A stretch of DNA of 42,760 nt from Bryobacteraceae bacterium (GCA_025056865.1 JANWVO010000055.1:1-42760), one strand, 5' to 3'; counted from the stretch's first letter, positions 1 to 8,020 are shown. The notes: a model not told the origin generated them from the letters alone. Made by a program: numbers and translations.

Positions 1-1113
1 GGCAGCGTGGTAGATGACGTCAACGCGTTTCCGGCAGAGCATCTCCCGCACTTCATCAGCATTTCGAATATCGATCACGGCCGGAATGATCTGCACCTGC
101 GGATGCTTTTTCCGCATTTCCAGATCAATTTCGAACAGCCCACTTTCACTCTGGTCAGCGAGAATCAACAAAGCCGGCTCAAACAGAGCGATTTGCCTAC
201 ACAACTCTCTCCCGATCGAACCGGCAGCCCCCGTCACCAGCACCACGCGGCCTTTCAGCCGACCGCTGATCAGTGTTTTGTCTAGTCGAATCGGCTCTCG
301 GCCAAGCAGATCCTCAACCGCGATTTCGCGCAGTTGTCCGGTTAAACCCCGATCTCTCAGGAGCCCTCCTAGGCCGGGAAGAATTCGGCACGGCAGCCCT
401 GCGGCGCGGCAGTTGGAAACAGCTTCCCGGACTTGCCGCCCCGTAGCCGAGGGCATGGAAATCAACACCTCTTCAACAACGACACCTCTGCGTCTGAGAC
501 GCTCCGCATGCCGGATCATCTCACGTCCCGGCCCCAGCACGCGGTGCCCGCACAGGAGCTCACCACGAAGGGACACATTGTCGTCTACGAAGCCCGCCAC
601 GCGGTATTTTAGTCGGGGGTTCATCCTCAGCTCGCGAGCCAGTGCGACGCCGGCAGCCCCTGCACCGTAAATCAGGACATATTTCTGTCCTTTGCCGCGT
701 GGCTCGTTGACTGCCATCTCACGCAACATCCGGGCCGCCATGCGGAGCACCGCCGTCAGCCCCGTGCAGACGACGAAATCGATGACGTAAATGCTTCGCG
801 GAACAGGAACCGCCTGCGAGGCCAGCAACAGCGCCGCCATCACGGCGGAGGCGATAAAGTTCGCCCCGGCAAGACGCAGCAGGTCGCGCGTGTCCGTCCA
901 CCGCCACCAACCGTGGTGCAGCCCTGCGGCGACAAAAACCAGCAGCTTCACGACCACTGCCACGGCTGCCACCAGGGGGATGCGGTGCCGCTGGTCGGCT
1001 GGCACGGCGAGGTCGAACCGGAGAAGATAGGCGATCAGCACGCTCAGCGCCGCTACGGCCGCCAGCATCCCGATAACCGCCGTCCGGCGGTGCCGCTGAA
1101 TCCAGATCTTCAT
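1..1113 (-). CDS. CapD/WbpM-type polysaccharide biosynthesis protein (nucleotide-sugar dehydratase/epimerase), 3' end cut by window edge
   Basis: Membrane-bound member of the CapD/WbpM/FlaA1 family, which modifies UDP-sugars (usually UDP-GlcNAc 4,6-dehydration or epimerisation) for O-antigen or capsule. The 371 visible residues show the family order: about four N-terminal membrane segments (residues 10-120), a first Rossmann fold with IYGAGAAGVALAR (148-160), then the short-chain dehydrogenase domain with VTGAAGSIGREL (303-314). The visible part ends at VIYHAA, so the catalytic and C-terminal parts lie outside the window. The ATG overlaps the TGA of the preceding transferase gene (ATGA), so translation is probably coupled. 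It is the last visible gene of the polysaccharide operon. Family assignment is secure; the exact sugar product cannot be told. Confidence 0.93.
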   Translation of the reverse strand, partial: MKIWIQRHRRTAVIGMLAAVAALSVLIAYLLRFDLAVPADQRHRIPLVAAVAVVVKLLVFVAAGLHHGWWRWTDTRDLLRLAGANFIASAVMAALLLASQAVPVPRSIYVIDFVVCTGLTAVLRMAARMLREMAVNEPRGKGQKYVLIYGAGAAGVALARELRMNPRLKYRVAGFVDDNVSLRGELLCGHRVLGPGREMIRHAERLRRRGVVVEEVLISMPSATGRQVREAVSNCRAAGLPCRILPGLGGLLRDRGLTGQLREIAVEDLLGREPIRLDKTLISGRLKGRVVLVTGAAGSIGRELCRQIALFEPALLILADQSESGLFEIDLEMRKKHPQVQIIPAVIDIRNADEVREMLCRKRVDVIYHAA

Positions 1114-2153
1114 CCGGCGTGCCTCTCAGCCGCTGCATGCAGGCTCTGGCCGCGCTCCACGAGGCGCCTGTAAGCTAGAAAACCCGCCACTGCGGCGCCC
1201 ATCACCGCCCACTGCCAGCGGGCGTCATGCGTAAGGTAGGCTCCCAAGGCAGTGGCTCCCAGCAAGGTACCCGCCGCCCCAACACGCTCCACCACGGAAT
1301 CGTGCCTGCCCAGCTTCCTGGCGAGCTGCTGGTAGAGATGGCTTCTGTGCGGCGTCCAGATGCGCTCTCCCTGCACCAGCCGTTTCAGCAGCGTATAGGC
1401 GCCGTCGCTCAGAAAAAACCAAAGCAGCATGGCCATGGTGAACACCGCTTGCGGGCGCAGCTCTGCCGGCGCCGCCAGCGGGCAAACCGCAAGGAAAAAG
1501 CCAAGGGCCGTCGAACCTACATCCCCGAGGAAGATCCGTGCCGGGTGCCAGTTCCGAAGCAGGAACCCCGCTGCTGCCCCGCCCATTGCCGCCGCAGCCG
1601 CGCTCATGGCGGGCCCGAGCCCAAGGAAAATGGCCCCGGCGGATCCCAACGTGGCCTGCCATCCCGCGTAGCCGTCGATGCCATCGAGAAAATTGAACAG
1701 GTTCGTGACACCCACCAGCCATAGCCACGTGAGTAGCGGCGCGAGCGGGCCGACGGGCAGGTCCAGAGGCGCGGGCAACGGAAGCTTCTCTAGCAGGAGT
1801 CCTTGCCACATGACCAAGACTGCGCTCGCCGTCTGCACCAGAAGCCGCACCCACGGCGAAAGGCCCTGAACGTCATCAGCCAGCCCGGCCAGAGCGATCA
1901 GTCCAACGGCCGCCAGAAGCGGCAGGCCGGGCGTGGTGCCGCCGGTCAGGAGGTGCATTCCTCCCACGCCAACGGCTGCCCCGCACAGCACCGCGATGCC
2001 GCCTCCGCGCGGCGTGGGCGTGGAGTGCGAGCTCCGTGCGCCGGGCACGTCCAGCACGCCCCTTCGCAACAGCCATCGCGCCAGCCAGCCGGCAGCAACG
2101 GCGGCAGTGAGGAAGGATGCAAGCGCGGCCCCGGACAACACCCAGGCGTTCAA
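1110..2153 (-). CDS. WecA/MraY-family undecaprenyl-phosphate sugar-1-phosphate transferase
   Basis: Integral membrane glycosyltransferase (GT4-type in the MraY/WecA sense) that starts a surface glycan by moving a sugar-1-phosphate from a UDP-sugar to undecaprenyl phosphate. The 347-residue product is hydrophobic throughout and carries the family motifs in order: GGGIAVL, GLADDVQGL (Asp-Asp pair), NLFNFLDGIDGYAG, RIFLGDVGS and the cytoplasmic HRSHLYQQLA. The last motif resembles WbpL/WecA-like enzymes rather than MraY, which suits O-antigen or exopolysaccharide initiation. I chose the TTG at 2153: it overlaps the upstream TGA (TTGA) and has a strong AGGGGAGGG ribosome site just before it. An in-frame start at 2222 would add 23 atypical residues and overlap the upstream gene by over 70 bases. 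Confidence 0.9.
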   Translation of the reverse strand: MNAWVLSGAALASFLTAAVAAGWLARWLLRRGVLDVPGARSSHSTPTPRGGGIAVLCGAAVGVGGMHLLTGGTTPGLPLLAAVGLIALAGLADDVQGLSPWVRLLVQTASAVLVMWQGLLLEKLPLPAPLDLPVGPLAPLLTWLWLVGVTNLFNFLDGIDGYAGWQATLGSAGAIFLGLGPAMSAAAAAMGGAAAGFLLRNWHPARIFLGDVGSTALGFFLAVCPLAAPAELRPQAVFTMAMLLWFFLSDGAYTLLKRLVQGERIWTPHRSHLYQQLARKLGRHDSVVERVGAAGTLLGATALGAYLTHDARWQWAVMGAAVAGFLAYRRLVERGQSLHAAAERHAG

Positions 2154-3217
2154 GCCGCCCTCCCCTGGATTGAGTCGAGGGATTGGAACAGATTCAGCCA
2201 CTGCGGAAGGACACGGTGCCAACTGAATTGCTCCGCCCGCGCGCGGGCCCCAGCGGAAAGCCTCGCGCTGAGCTCGGCGTTGGCGAGAATGCTCCGCACT
2301 GCGTCTGCCATCTCCGCGGCGTTTTCAGGCTTGACCAGCAGACCATCGGCTCCGTGGTTCACCAGATAGGGGACGCCTCCGGCATTCGTGCTCACAACGC
2401 AGAGACCGCACGCCATCGCCTCGATCACGCTGACCGGCATATTGTCGACGCGCGTTGTATTCAGGAAGATGTCGGCTTCCGCAAGCACCTCTCCCACACG
2501 CTCCTTGGGGACCACGCCTCCGAAGCGCACGGCTTCTGCAACCCCCAGCCGCTCCGCCTGTGCGCGCGTGCGGCCCAGGCTTCCATCCTTGTCTACGCCG
2601 TACATGGCCAGAGTCGCGGCAGGATGCGTTCGCCGCAGCTCGACGAGGACGCGGACGGCCAGTTCCGGATCGTACATCTCGTGGAAAGACCGCAGCCAGA
2701 CGAGCTTCGGCACCGCCGCGCGGCGTACCCGGAAGGGATAGGCAGCCGGATCGATTGCGTTCGGCAGCAGCCGGATGTCGGGCCGGAACCGGCTTAGAGC
2801 GTTCCGGAGATAGGCGCTTGGGGCCACCACGGCATCCGCTCTCTGAAGAAGGGTGGCGACCCGCGCCGAGTGCTTTTCGGCAAATTCCGGAAGCCTCCCG
2901 CCGTGCAGTGCAAGGACCAGCTTCTTGCCCGCTGCCTGCGCAGCCCGTGCTGCCGCGTCCGCCCATAGGAAAGCCTGCCCGCTGTAGACATCGACGACGG
3001 CGATCCTGTATTGTCCCCGGGCGCCCAATGCCGCCAACACCATGTCGGCCAGGCGAGCGGGCCGGAAGAATATGCGCGAGCTGCTGCGAACGGTCACGCC
3101 GGCGGCGGCCAACCGCTCCGCAAGGTCTTCCGCGTAAGTCCGCCTTCCGTCCCAACCGGACAGGAAGTTGCCAACGAGCAACACGGGGGGCAAGGGCCCG
3201 ATCAGTGTCCCGTTCAT
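2150..3217 (-). CDS. GT4-family (GT-B fold) glycosyltransferase
   Basis: Cytoplasmic glycosyltransferase, probably adding a sugar to the lipid-linked repeat unit of the surface polysaccharide. The 355-residue protein has an N-terminal acceptor half and a C-terminal group-1 donor half, with NMPVSVIEAMACGLCVVST (the E-x7-E region of retaining GT-B enzymes) followed by NAGGVPYLV and GADGLLV. The ATG at 3217 overlaps the TGA of the upstream ligase gene; the same frame stays open further upstream, but that part is inside the ligase gene and has no family resemblance. Donor and acceptor cannot be told from the sequence. The overlaps on both sides make it an internal gene of the polysaccharide operon. 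Confidence 0.88.
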   Translation of the reverse strand: MNGTLIGPLPPVLLVGNFLSGWDGRRTYAEDLAERLAAAGVTVRSSSRIFFRPARLADMVLAALGARGQYRIAVVDVYSGQAFLWADAAARAAQAAGKKLVLALHGGRLPEFAEKHSARVATLLQRADAVVAPSAYLRNALSRFRPDIRLLPNAIDPAAYPFRVRRAAVPKLVWLRSFHEMYDPELAVRVLVELRRTHPAATLAMYGVDKDGSLGRTRAQAERLGVAEAVRFGGVVPKERVGEVLAEADIFLNTTRVDNMPVSVIEAMACGLCVVSTNAGGVPYLVNHGADGLLVKPENAAEMADAVRSILANAELSARLSAGARARAEQFSWHRVLPQWLNLFQSLDSIQGRAA

Positions 3218-4527
3218 CGGGAGAAGGCCTGTCCTGTCCTCCGGTCGGCGGGCAGGATGGTGAGGAAAGCAAGCCCTAGCGCGAAGGCAGGAGCCGACGT
3301 GCGCATGGCGTTCACTGCCATGTAAAGGACTGGCCATGCCATCAGCGCCACGAGAAACCCGCGCAGGGGCCGGCTGGCCGGGTCGAGCAGAATCGAGGCT
3401 GAGCGGCGGATCAGCAGCCAGGCCAAGCAGACGTAGGCGAAAAATCCCAGCAGCCCATGTTCTGCGACGGCGCGGGTAAATTCTGTGTGCGCAGCCGCTC
3501 TTCCGGGATGGAAATATGAGGAGATGCCCACGCCAACACCAAACCACGGGTTTTCCTCGAAAAGCATCCAGTCAATCAGGGCCAGCCCTTCGCGTCCGGA
3601 CATTTCCTTCTCGGCGAACCGTTCAGCCAGTTTGCCGCCAGTGTAAGCATTGAGCACGGGAAAGGCCAGCAGAAGCAGCAGACAGACCAGGGCCAGGCCG
3701 GCGAGAATCTGCCTGCGGTATTTGTGCCCTGTAAGGATAAAGGGAAGTGCACACAAAAGGGCTGCAGCGCTAGCAACGACGCCCCCTCGCGAAAATGTCA
3801 TGCTGCTCTGCAATATCATGAGCGTTCCCAGTGCGATGAGGGCGGCACGAAGTTTTTGGGGAATCTGCGCAAGTAGCACGGCGAGAACCAGCAACAGCGC
3901 GCCCAACGCTAGAGAGGTTGCCACCTGGTTCGGCCCAAATCCACCGCTTGTCTGGACATTCGATTCTGTCGTAAAGTTGACCTTGTGGAGGTATGAAGAG
4001 GACACCGTGATCGCCAGCACCCCGCAAAGCGGATTGACAAAAGCCAAGACGACACGCCACAACTCGGGAATGCTGATCCGAAGGTTGGAACAATACATCA
4101 GGCAGAAAGTAACTGCAATAGGCCCCGAAAGATTAAACATTGCCGTCTTCCGGAACTGATTTAGCGGAAAGTTATAAAACGTGAAAACCGCAGCCGGCAG
4201 CAGGAGGGCGAGATACAACATAGCCGCTCCGGGCAGCCGAACCCGACGAAGACGCACCAGTCCAATCACGGACAAAAGCGAAATCATGTACTTCGCGGTT
4301 TCGTGGAAGGTGTAAGACCGCGACATCCGCCAAAGCACTTCTGAGCCGCTCACATAAGCAGCACACATCAGCACGACGGCCGGGCTTCTTGTGGACAAAC
4401 TGATGGCAAGCACTGCCAGCACCGTCGCAAACGTATGCAAGGTCGCCAGCGGCGGCAGCCGGTGCATGGCAAGACCAAGCGCCAAGTGCAGGAGAAGGAT
4501 CAGCACAAGACGGCCCGAGTGAGGCAT
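3214..4527 (-). CDS. O-antigen ligase/polymerase-family membrane protein (Wzy/WaaL-like)
   Basis: Polytopic inner-membrane protein of the Wzy_C superfamily, which either polymerises lipid-linked repeat units or ligates the finished glycan. About ten to twelve hydrophobic segments are visible, with a large periplasmic loop in the C-terminal half. That loop holds GVGISSYFHPGRA and HTEFTRAVAEHGLLG, which matches the conserved H-x-E-x-G region of the family. Start chosen at the ATG giving MPHSGRLVLILLLHLALG, which puts a membrane segment at the N-terminus; an in-frame ATG at 4605 would add 26 unconvincing residues. No clear ribosome site precedes either. It is the first gene of a four-gene operon and lies downstream of a promoter near 4724-4753. 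Polymerase and ligase roles cannot be separated by sequence alone. Confidence 0.82.
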   Translation of the reverse strand: MPHSGRLVLILLLHLALGLAMHRLPPLATLHTFATVLAVLAISLSTRSPAVVLMCAAYVSGSEVLWRMSRSYTFHETAKYMISLLSVIGLVRLRRVRLPGAAMLYLALLLPAAVFTFYNFPLNQFRKTAMFNLSGPIAVTFCLMYCSNLRISIPELWRVVLAFVNPLCGVLAITVSSSYLHKVNFTTESNVQTSGGFGPNQVATSLALGALLLVLAVLLAQIPQKLRAALIALGTLMILQSSMTFSRGGVVASAAALLCALPFILTGHKYRRQILAGLALVCLLLLLAFPVLNAYTGGKLAERFAEKEMSGREGLALIDWMLFEENPWFGVGVGISSYFHPGRAAAHTEFTRAVAEHGLLGFFAYVCLAWLLIRRSASILLDPASRPLRGFLVALMAWPVLYMAVNAMRTSAPAFALGLAFLTILPADRRTGQAFSR

Positions 4528-4723
4528 CTGGCTTTCTAAAGCACCCCTACGAATGCTGCGGCTGAAGCCATGCACCTCGACAGGTAGTACCATTCCGGGG
4601 TTCATACCACACGCGGTGGGAACAAACTCGGGTGGAAAACGGCGCGGAACCGCAGGCTACCGCCCTCTGAGTCCCATCTCCTCGCTTCTTCTTATGGGAC
4701 TGCTGTCCGAGTGCGTTGCCACA
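4528..4723 (-). other. long 5' leader of the polysaccharide operon with a stem-loop
   Basis: About 190 bases separate the likely promoter from the ligase gene. The leader contains an inverted repeat, GTCCCAT (4671-4677) and ATGGGAC (4694-4700), with a 16-base purine-rich loop on the transcribed strand. Just downstream is a GC-rich segment with further short complementary pieces (about 4640-4670). I see no convincing reading frame. A leader of this length could hold a regulatory RNA structure, but I could not match it to a known riboswitch. Confidence 0.35.
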
Positions 4724-4753
4724 AGTATCGCTCAAGCTCCTGACAATTGTCAA
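4724..4753 (-). promoter_or_regulatory. sigma-70-type promoter for the polysaccharide operon, overlapping a palindrome
   Basis: Read on the minus strand, a perfect TTGACA (4753-4748) is followed after 18 bases by GATACT (4729-4724), four of six matching TATAAT. The -35 box lies within a perfect 12-base palindrome, TGACAATTGTCA (4741-4752), a possible operator. The stretch is AT-rich compared with its surroundings. Confidence 0.6.
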
Positions 4754-4778
4754 GAGATTTTTCGACCTAGACTGAGCA

Positions 4779-4809
4779 AATCATGATTCCTTGTACAGTT
4801 CTAGTACAA
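4779..4809. repeat. two further palindromes upstream of the polysaccharide promoter
   Basis: AATCATGATT (4779-4788) is a perfect 10-base palindrome. TTGTAC (4791-4796) and GTACAA (4804-4809) form an inverted repeat with a 7-base spacer. Both lie 25 to 60 bases upstream of the -35 box and just after the stop of the lipoprotein gene. They could be activator sites or a weak terminator stem; the sequence does not decide. Confidence 0.4.
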
Positions 4810-4820
4810 CCTCCGCTGGA

Positions 4821-5429
4821 CTACTCGCCTGCAATCTCCACTTTCGATGCCCGCCAACCTCCTTCTTCCAGCACAAGCACTGCCCAACCCCGTTTGGGAG
4901 TCGTATCCAACCCGAGCCTCTGGCCAGCCACGTTCAACCTCCACTGCCACTCAAACTGAGCCTCCGCGGCACCAGCGCCAGAGGGCAGGATCTCTGATAC
5001 GGCGAGCAGGTTCCGAACCGCCACGGGAACCAGCAACATTTCTCCGCTGCCCGCTGCGTCGTCCGGTACCCGATGAATCCAGTTCTGCGTTTCCCGGGCC
5101 ACATTCTCCTCAAGAGCCAGCCGGCAGATGGGCCCGGAAGAGCTGAGAAAAGGAACCGCTGAGGCAAGCCCAAGATGCACCCAGCGATTCCACTCGGGCT
5201 GCGACTCCAGAGCCTGGCCGCAACTGCCAGCATGGACACTGGCAAGCCGGACCGCTTTGGCGGACACGAATGCCTGGGTTGCCAGAATCGCCCGCGCCGC
5301 CTGCTCTGGCGTCGGCAGCGCACTTCCGCAACCCGCCAACGGGATGAACCCTGCAAGCAAGGCAGCGGCCCGCAGGAGCGGTCTGTTCCGCCGGCAGGCC
5401 GGTGCAACCTCCGTGTGCTCCCCGAACAT
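4821..5429 (-). CDS. putative lipoprotein of unknown function
   Basis: A 202-residue protein with a basic N-terminus, a hydrophobic core and a lipobox (LAGC at about residues 29-32), so probably exported and lipid-anchored. The mature part has no motif I recognise; it is mixed alpha/beta with a Trp-rich C-terminal half (FEWQWRLNVAGQRL, RGWAVLVLEEGGWRASKVE). Start chosen at the ATG at 5429, with AGGA eight bases upstream; an ATG at 5438 is also possible. It is read in the same direction as the polysaccharide operon but separated from it by the promoter, so a role in that pathway is only suggested by position. Confidence 0.7.
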   Translation of the reverse strand: MFGEHTEVAPACRRNRPLLRAAALLAGFIPLAGCGSALPTPEQAARAILATQAFVSAKAVRLASVHAGSCGQALESQPEWNRWVHLGLASAVPFLSSSGPICRLALEENVARETQNWIHRVPDDAAGSGEMLLVPVAVRNLLAVSEILPSGAGAAEAQFEWQWRLNVAGQRLGLDTTPKRGWAVLVLEEGGWRASKVEIAGE

Positions 5430-5500
5430 CGCGCTCATCCTAACGACTCGAGGGACGGGCGTGCAACCTGCACCCACCCACTTATCCGGGCAGACAGCAA

Positions 5501-5527
5501 GCCCCGATCCCTTTTCCGGATCGGGGC
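5501..5527 (-). terminator. hairpin terminator after the DUF465 gene
   Basis: A perfect 10-base-pair stem, GCCCCGATCC and GGATCGGGGC, with a 7-base loop. On the minus strand it is followed by TTGCTGTCT, a weak U-rich tail. It lies 40 bases after the stop of the DUF465 gene and 70 bases before the lipoprotein gene, so it probably separates these two units. Confidence 0.6.
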
Positions 5528-5566
5528 CTGCGTGTCAGGAATGCCCAGGGATTCAGAACCGGCTCG

Positions 5567-5803
5567 TCAGGCCACCTCGCTGGTCTTGTACCGGGCCATG
5601 ATCTGATGCATCTGGTCCTTCACATGAAGCTTCAGCTTCTTCAGTCGGTGTTCCTCCAGTTCGTCCTCAGGCGTGTGATAGGGCTTCGCTTCAATCGCCT
5701 CGATCAGCCGCTTGTATTCGGCGTGCTTCTCGGCGAGAGCGCGAAACTCCTCATTGTGCTGCATGAGGTACTCTTTCAGTGCTTCCTGGGTGAACTTCTC
5801 CAT
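5567..5803 (-). CDS. DUF465 (YdcH-like) small protein
   Basis: A 78-residue, highly charged helical protein of the DUF465/YdcH family, whose function is unknown. The family pattern is visible: HNEEFRALAEKHAEYKRLI in the first helix and EEHRLKKLKLHVKDQMHQIM in the second, consistent with a short antiparallel coiled coil. Length is normal for the family (about 70-80 residues). The ATG has a good ribosome site (AAAGGAGAC) eight bases upstream. It appears to be a single-gene unit closed by the hairpin at 5501-5527. Confidence 0.9.
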   Translation of the reverse strand: MEKFTQEALKEYLMQHNEEFRALAEKHAEYKRLIEAIEAKPYHTPEDELEEHRLKKLKLHVKDQMHQIMARYKTSEVA

Positions 5804-6073
5804 GTGACTCTGTCTCCTTTGGGTGGGGAGGTCCGCGCCTTGCCTTCTCGGGGCGGGTCGTGGGAGATGGCGCGGCGCAGGGACCGTTGCATCAGTGCTA
5901 CCCGGCGGCGGCCGTCCGACAGACCGCCGTCACCCTGACACTAACACTTTTGAAACCTTCAGACAATCCCATCAGGAGGGGATGGGGGCCGCGGGTCCCC
6001 TGGCGTCCGCCGTTCGGGCTGGAAACGGGAGCTGCGCTGCGGTATGAGAGGTAGTAGGAACGGGAGGTCGTCT
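5804..6073. other. divergent intergenic region between DUF465 and FmdB genes
   Basis: 270 bases between two divergent small genes. A weak minus-strand promoter-like pair (TTGTCT, 17 bases, TAGTGT) can be drawn around 5922-5967. On the plus strand a 21-codon frame (5982-6047) is preceded by AGGAGGGG, but nothing else supports it. I see no RNA gene or convincing coding region. Confidence 0.3.
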
Positions 6074-6238
6074 ATGCCTCACTATGTGTATGTCTGCAAG
6101 GACTGCAAAAAGGAGTTCGAGAAAGTGATGCACATGGACGAGCTCGGCAAGAAGAAGGTGGAATGTCCGCACTGCGGCAGCACCAAGGTGGAGCTCGCCG
6201 TGACCACCTTCTCTGCGGTCACGTCCAAGAAGAGCTGA
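6074..6238 (+). CDS. FmdB-family zinc-ribbon protein
   Basis: A 54-residue putative regulatory or accessory protein with one zinc ribbon. The pattern is clear: MPHYVYVCKDCKKEFEKV gives the first CxxC, and VECPHCGSTKVE gives the second. The family (FmdB/CxxC_CXXC_SSSS) is found widely next to unrelated genes and its role is not settled. Start chosen at the ATG of MPHYVY, the usual family N-terminus, with GGGAGGT just upstream. Length fits the short members of the family. Confidence 0.92.
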   Translation: MPHYVYVCKDCKKEFEKVMHMDELGKKKVECPHCGSTKVELAVTTFSAVTSKKS

Positions 6239-6247
6239 GGCTCGCGG

Positions 6248-6275
6248 GCGGAACCGCCTCCACGGGCGGTTCCGC
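6248..6275 (+). terminator. strong hairpin after the FmdB gene
   Basis: A perfect 11-base-pair stem, GCGGAACCGCC and GGCGGTTCCGC, with a 6-base loop, nine bases after the stop. No T-tract follows on either strand, so it may terminate poorly by itself or protect the 3' end. It also lies 72 bases downstream of the stop of the converging enolase-superfamily gene. Confidence 0.5.
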
Positions 6276-6347
6276 GCATCCGGCTGGGGACGGACAGATG
6301 GCAGGCCAGAGATCCGGCGAAGACGCGGCGGGCTGCGGCGCCGGGAC

Positions 6348-7649
6348 TCACCAGCGGGGCAGGATCCGTTTCCAGGCGGGATCCACGTGTTTGCGCATCT
6401 CTTCCGCGTCATCCCGCCGGCGGTAAGGCAGCTTCCAGTATTTCTCCTCCAGGCGCGCCACCTGGTCCCAGTCCACCTCGGCTCCCAGCCCCGGCCGGTC
6501 TGGGATGCGCACGGCTCCGTTTTCGAACCGGAGTCTCCCCCCCACGAGGATCTCGTCTTCCTCGTGCTGCCACGGGTAGTGCGTGTCGCAGGCGAACTCC
6601 ATGGCAGGCGTCGCACAGCAGGAATGAGCCATGATCAGAAGGCTGAGGCCGAGGTGGTTGTTCGAATGCATCGACAGGCCCAGTCCCAGCGCCTGGCAAA
6701 GATCCCCAAGCCGCTGCACGGCCCGGATCCCGCCCCAGTAGTGGGGATCCGATAACACAATCTGCACGGCTGAGTCGCGCCAGGCAGGTACGACGTCTTC
6801 AAAGCCGGTCACCGCCACATTCGACGCCAGGGGGATGCCCGCTCCCGCCGCCAGCAGCCGCCGCCGCACTTCGGCCATGCCGTCGAGGCCGGCTGTGGGA
6901 TCCTCGAGATACCCGCCGCCGCTGAGTTCCTCCCGGAGCGCAAGCCCTACCCGCACGGAGGTTTCCACGCTCCAGGCGCAGTTGGGGTCGATCCGCAGCG
7001 GAAACCCCGGGCCAAACTCTGCCCGCAACAGCCGGATCGTCTCGATTTCAAGCTCCGGCTCCAGAACCCCGCCTTTGAGCTTGATTTCGCGAAAGCCGTA
7101 GCGCGCGATCATCTGCCGGCACTGGCGGACGATCGCCTCCGGGGTCAGGCACTCGCCGTACTCGTCCTCGCGGGCGTCAGCTCCCTCCCCGCCCCCGCCG
7201 CCGTGCTTGTAAAACAGATAGGCCGAAAACGGCGCTGCGTCCCGGGCCCGTCCGCCGAGCAGGTCGCAAACGGGCCTGCCCACGGCCTTGCCGATGATAT
7301 CCAGACATGCGGCTTCCACAGCAGCGAAAGCCCGCCGGCGTGCGTCGTTCGGGTTTTCTCCGGGCACGAGCCAGGTCTGCGAGCGGTCGCCCGCGCTCTC
7401 GCCGGCCCCCCAGCGCATCCAGAGGCGATGGAGCGCGAAAGGGTCCATGCCGAGCACGTGTTCCCGCAGCGCATGGAAGGCCGCCAGCGACCCCTCGCCG
7501 CCGTGCGCTTCCGCAGCGCCCGAGATCCCGTCCGTGGTATCGAGGCGGATCACCGTGCGGAGCGCGTAAGGCGCATGTCTGCCGTAGGAACTGCGCAGGG
7601 GAGGGTCGGCCACGGCCACGGGGTGGATGCGGAAATCCTTGATCACCAC
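6348..7649 (-). CDS. glucarate-dehydratase-like enolase-superfamily enzyme
   Basis: A 433-residue acid-sugar dehydratase-type enzyme of the enolase superfamily, closest in pattern to glucarate dehydratase. Catalytic features seen: the K-x-K base motif REIKLKGG (Lys190/Lys192), metal ligands in RIDPNCAW (Asp221, Asn223), YLEDPTAG (Glu249) and PLASNVAVTGF (Asn277), and the second base pair Asp301 (SDPHYWGG) and His328 (MHSNNHLGLSL). The HSNNH segment is characteristic of the glucarate dehydratase group. A Gly-rich insert (about 149-156) follows the capping domain. The start is GTG, with no good ribosome site. There is no neighbouring aldolase, dehydrogenase or transporter, so the natural substrate cannot be inferred from context. 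Confidence 0.85.
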   Translation of the reverse strand: MVIKDFRIHPVAVADPPLRSSYGRHAPYALRTVIRLDTTDGISGAAEAHGGEGSLAAFHALREHVLGMDPFALHRLWMRWGAGESAGDRSQTWLVPGENPNDARRRAFAAVEAACLDIIGKAVGRPVCDLLGGRARDAAPFSAYLFYKHGGGGGEGADAREDEYGECLTPEAIVRQCRQMIARYGFREIKLKGGVLEPELEIETIRLLRAEFGPGFPLRIDPNCAWSVETSVRVGLALREELSGGGYLEDPTAGLDGMAEVRRRLLAAGAGIPLASNVAVTGFEDVVPAWRDSAVQIVLSDPHYWGGIRAVQRLGDLCQALGLGLSMHSNNHLGLSLLIMAHSCCATPAMEFACDTHYPWQHEEDEILVGGRLRFENGAVRIPDRPGLGAEVDWDQVARLEEKYWKLPYRRRDDAEEMRKHVDPAWKRILPRW

Positions 7650-7773
7650 GCTCGAAAGCTATCACGGGCGCGGTGCGCCTGGAAAGGATCCGCGCACCCC
7701 CCGCGCGGATACACGAGAGCCGTGGCCTGTAACGGGGAGGGAGAAATCGCCCGGCTGGGGGGAAAGCGGCGCG

Positions 7774-7914
7774 CTACTTGCGCATGCCGGGATTCGGATT
7801 CTTCAGCCGCTGCTGGCGCAGCTTCCGGCGGTTGCGCTTGGGCTTGTGAATCACGAACGTGCCGCAGCCCAGATATTCTGCCTGGTAGAGCCTGCTCTTG
7901 TCCTTCTCTGCCAA
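7774..7914 (-). CDS. 46-residue highly basic protein of unknown function
   Basis: A short frame beginning with TTG, preceded by a strong ribosome site GGAGG five bases upstream. The translated product starts MAEKDKSRLYQAEYLGCG, continues TFVIHKPKRNRRKLRQQR and ends LKNPNPGMRK. It is rich in Lys and Arg (about one third of residues), with one Cys, and resembles small nucleic-acid- or ribosome-associated proteins in composition. I do not recognise a family. The frame is supported by its ribosome site and by the absence of any other gene here; it is divergent from the metalloprotease gene. Confidence 0.6.
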   Translation of the reverse strand: MAEKDKSRLYQAEYLGCGTFVIHKPKRNRRKLRQQRLKNPNPGMRK

Positions 7915-8020
7915 GTGAACCTCCAAACCGGTAGTTTAGCAGAGCCTCTGCGGCCGGCGCGGGTGCGCTATGTTGGGAGCAGCGGTCCGGCCAACCCGCG
8001 CTGGACTGGGATCACAACCG

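Noticed and set aside
4600-4723. Leader of the polysaccharide operon as a cyclic-di-GMP riboswitch
   Set aside because: A few short pieces recall the GEMM core, but the conserved core sequence and second helix could not be placed; left as an unassigned structured leader.
5982-6047. 21-codon frame with AGGAGGGG upstream, ahead of the FmdB gene
   Set aside because: Ribosome site is very close to the ATG, the peptide has no features, and nothing suggests attenuation; kept only as a note.
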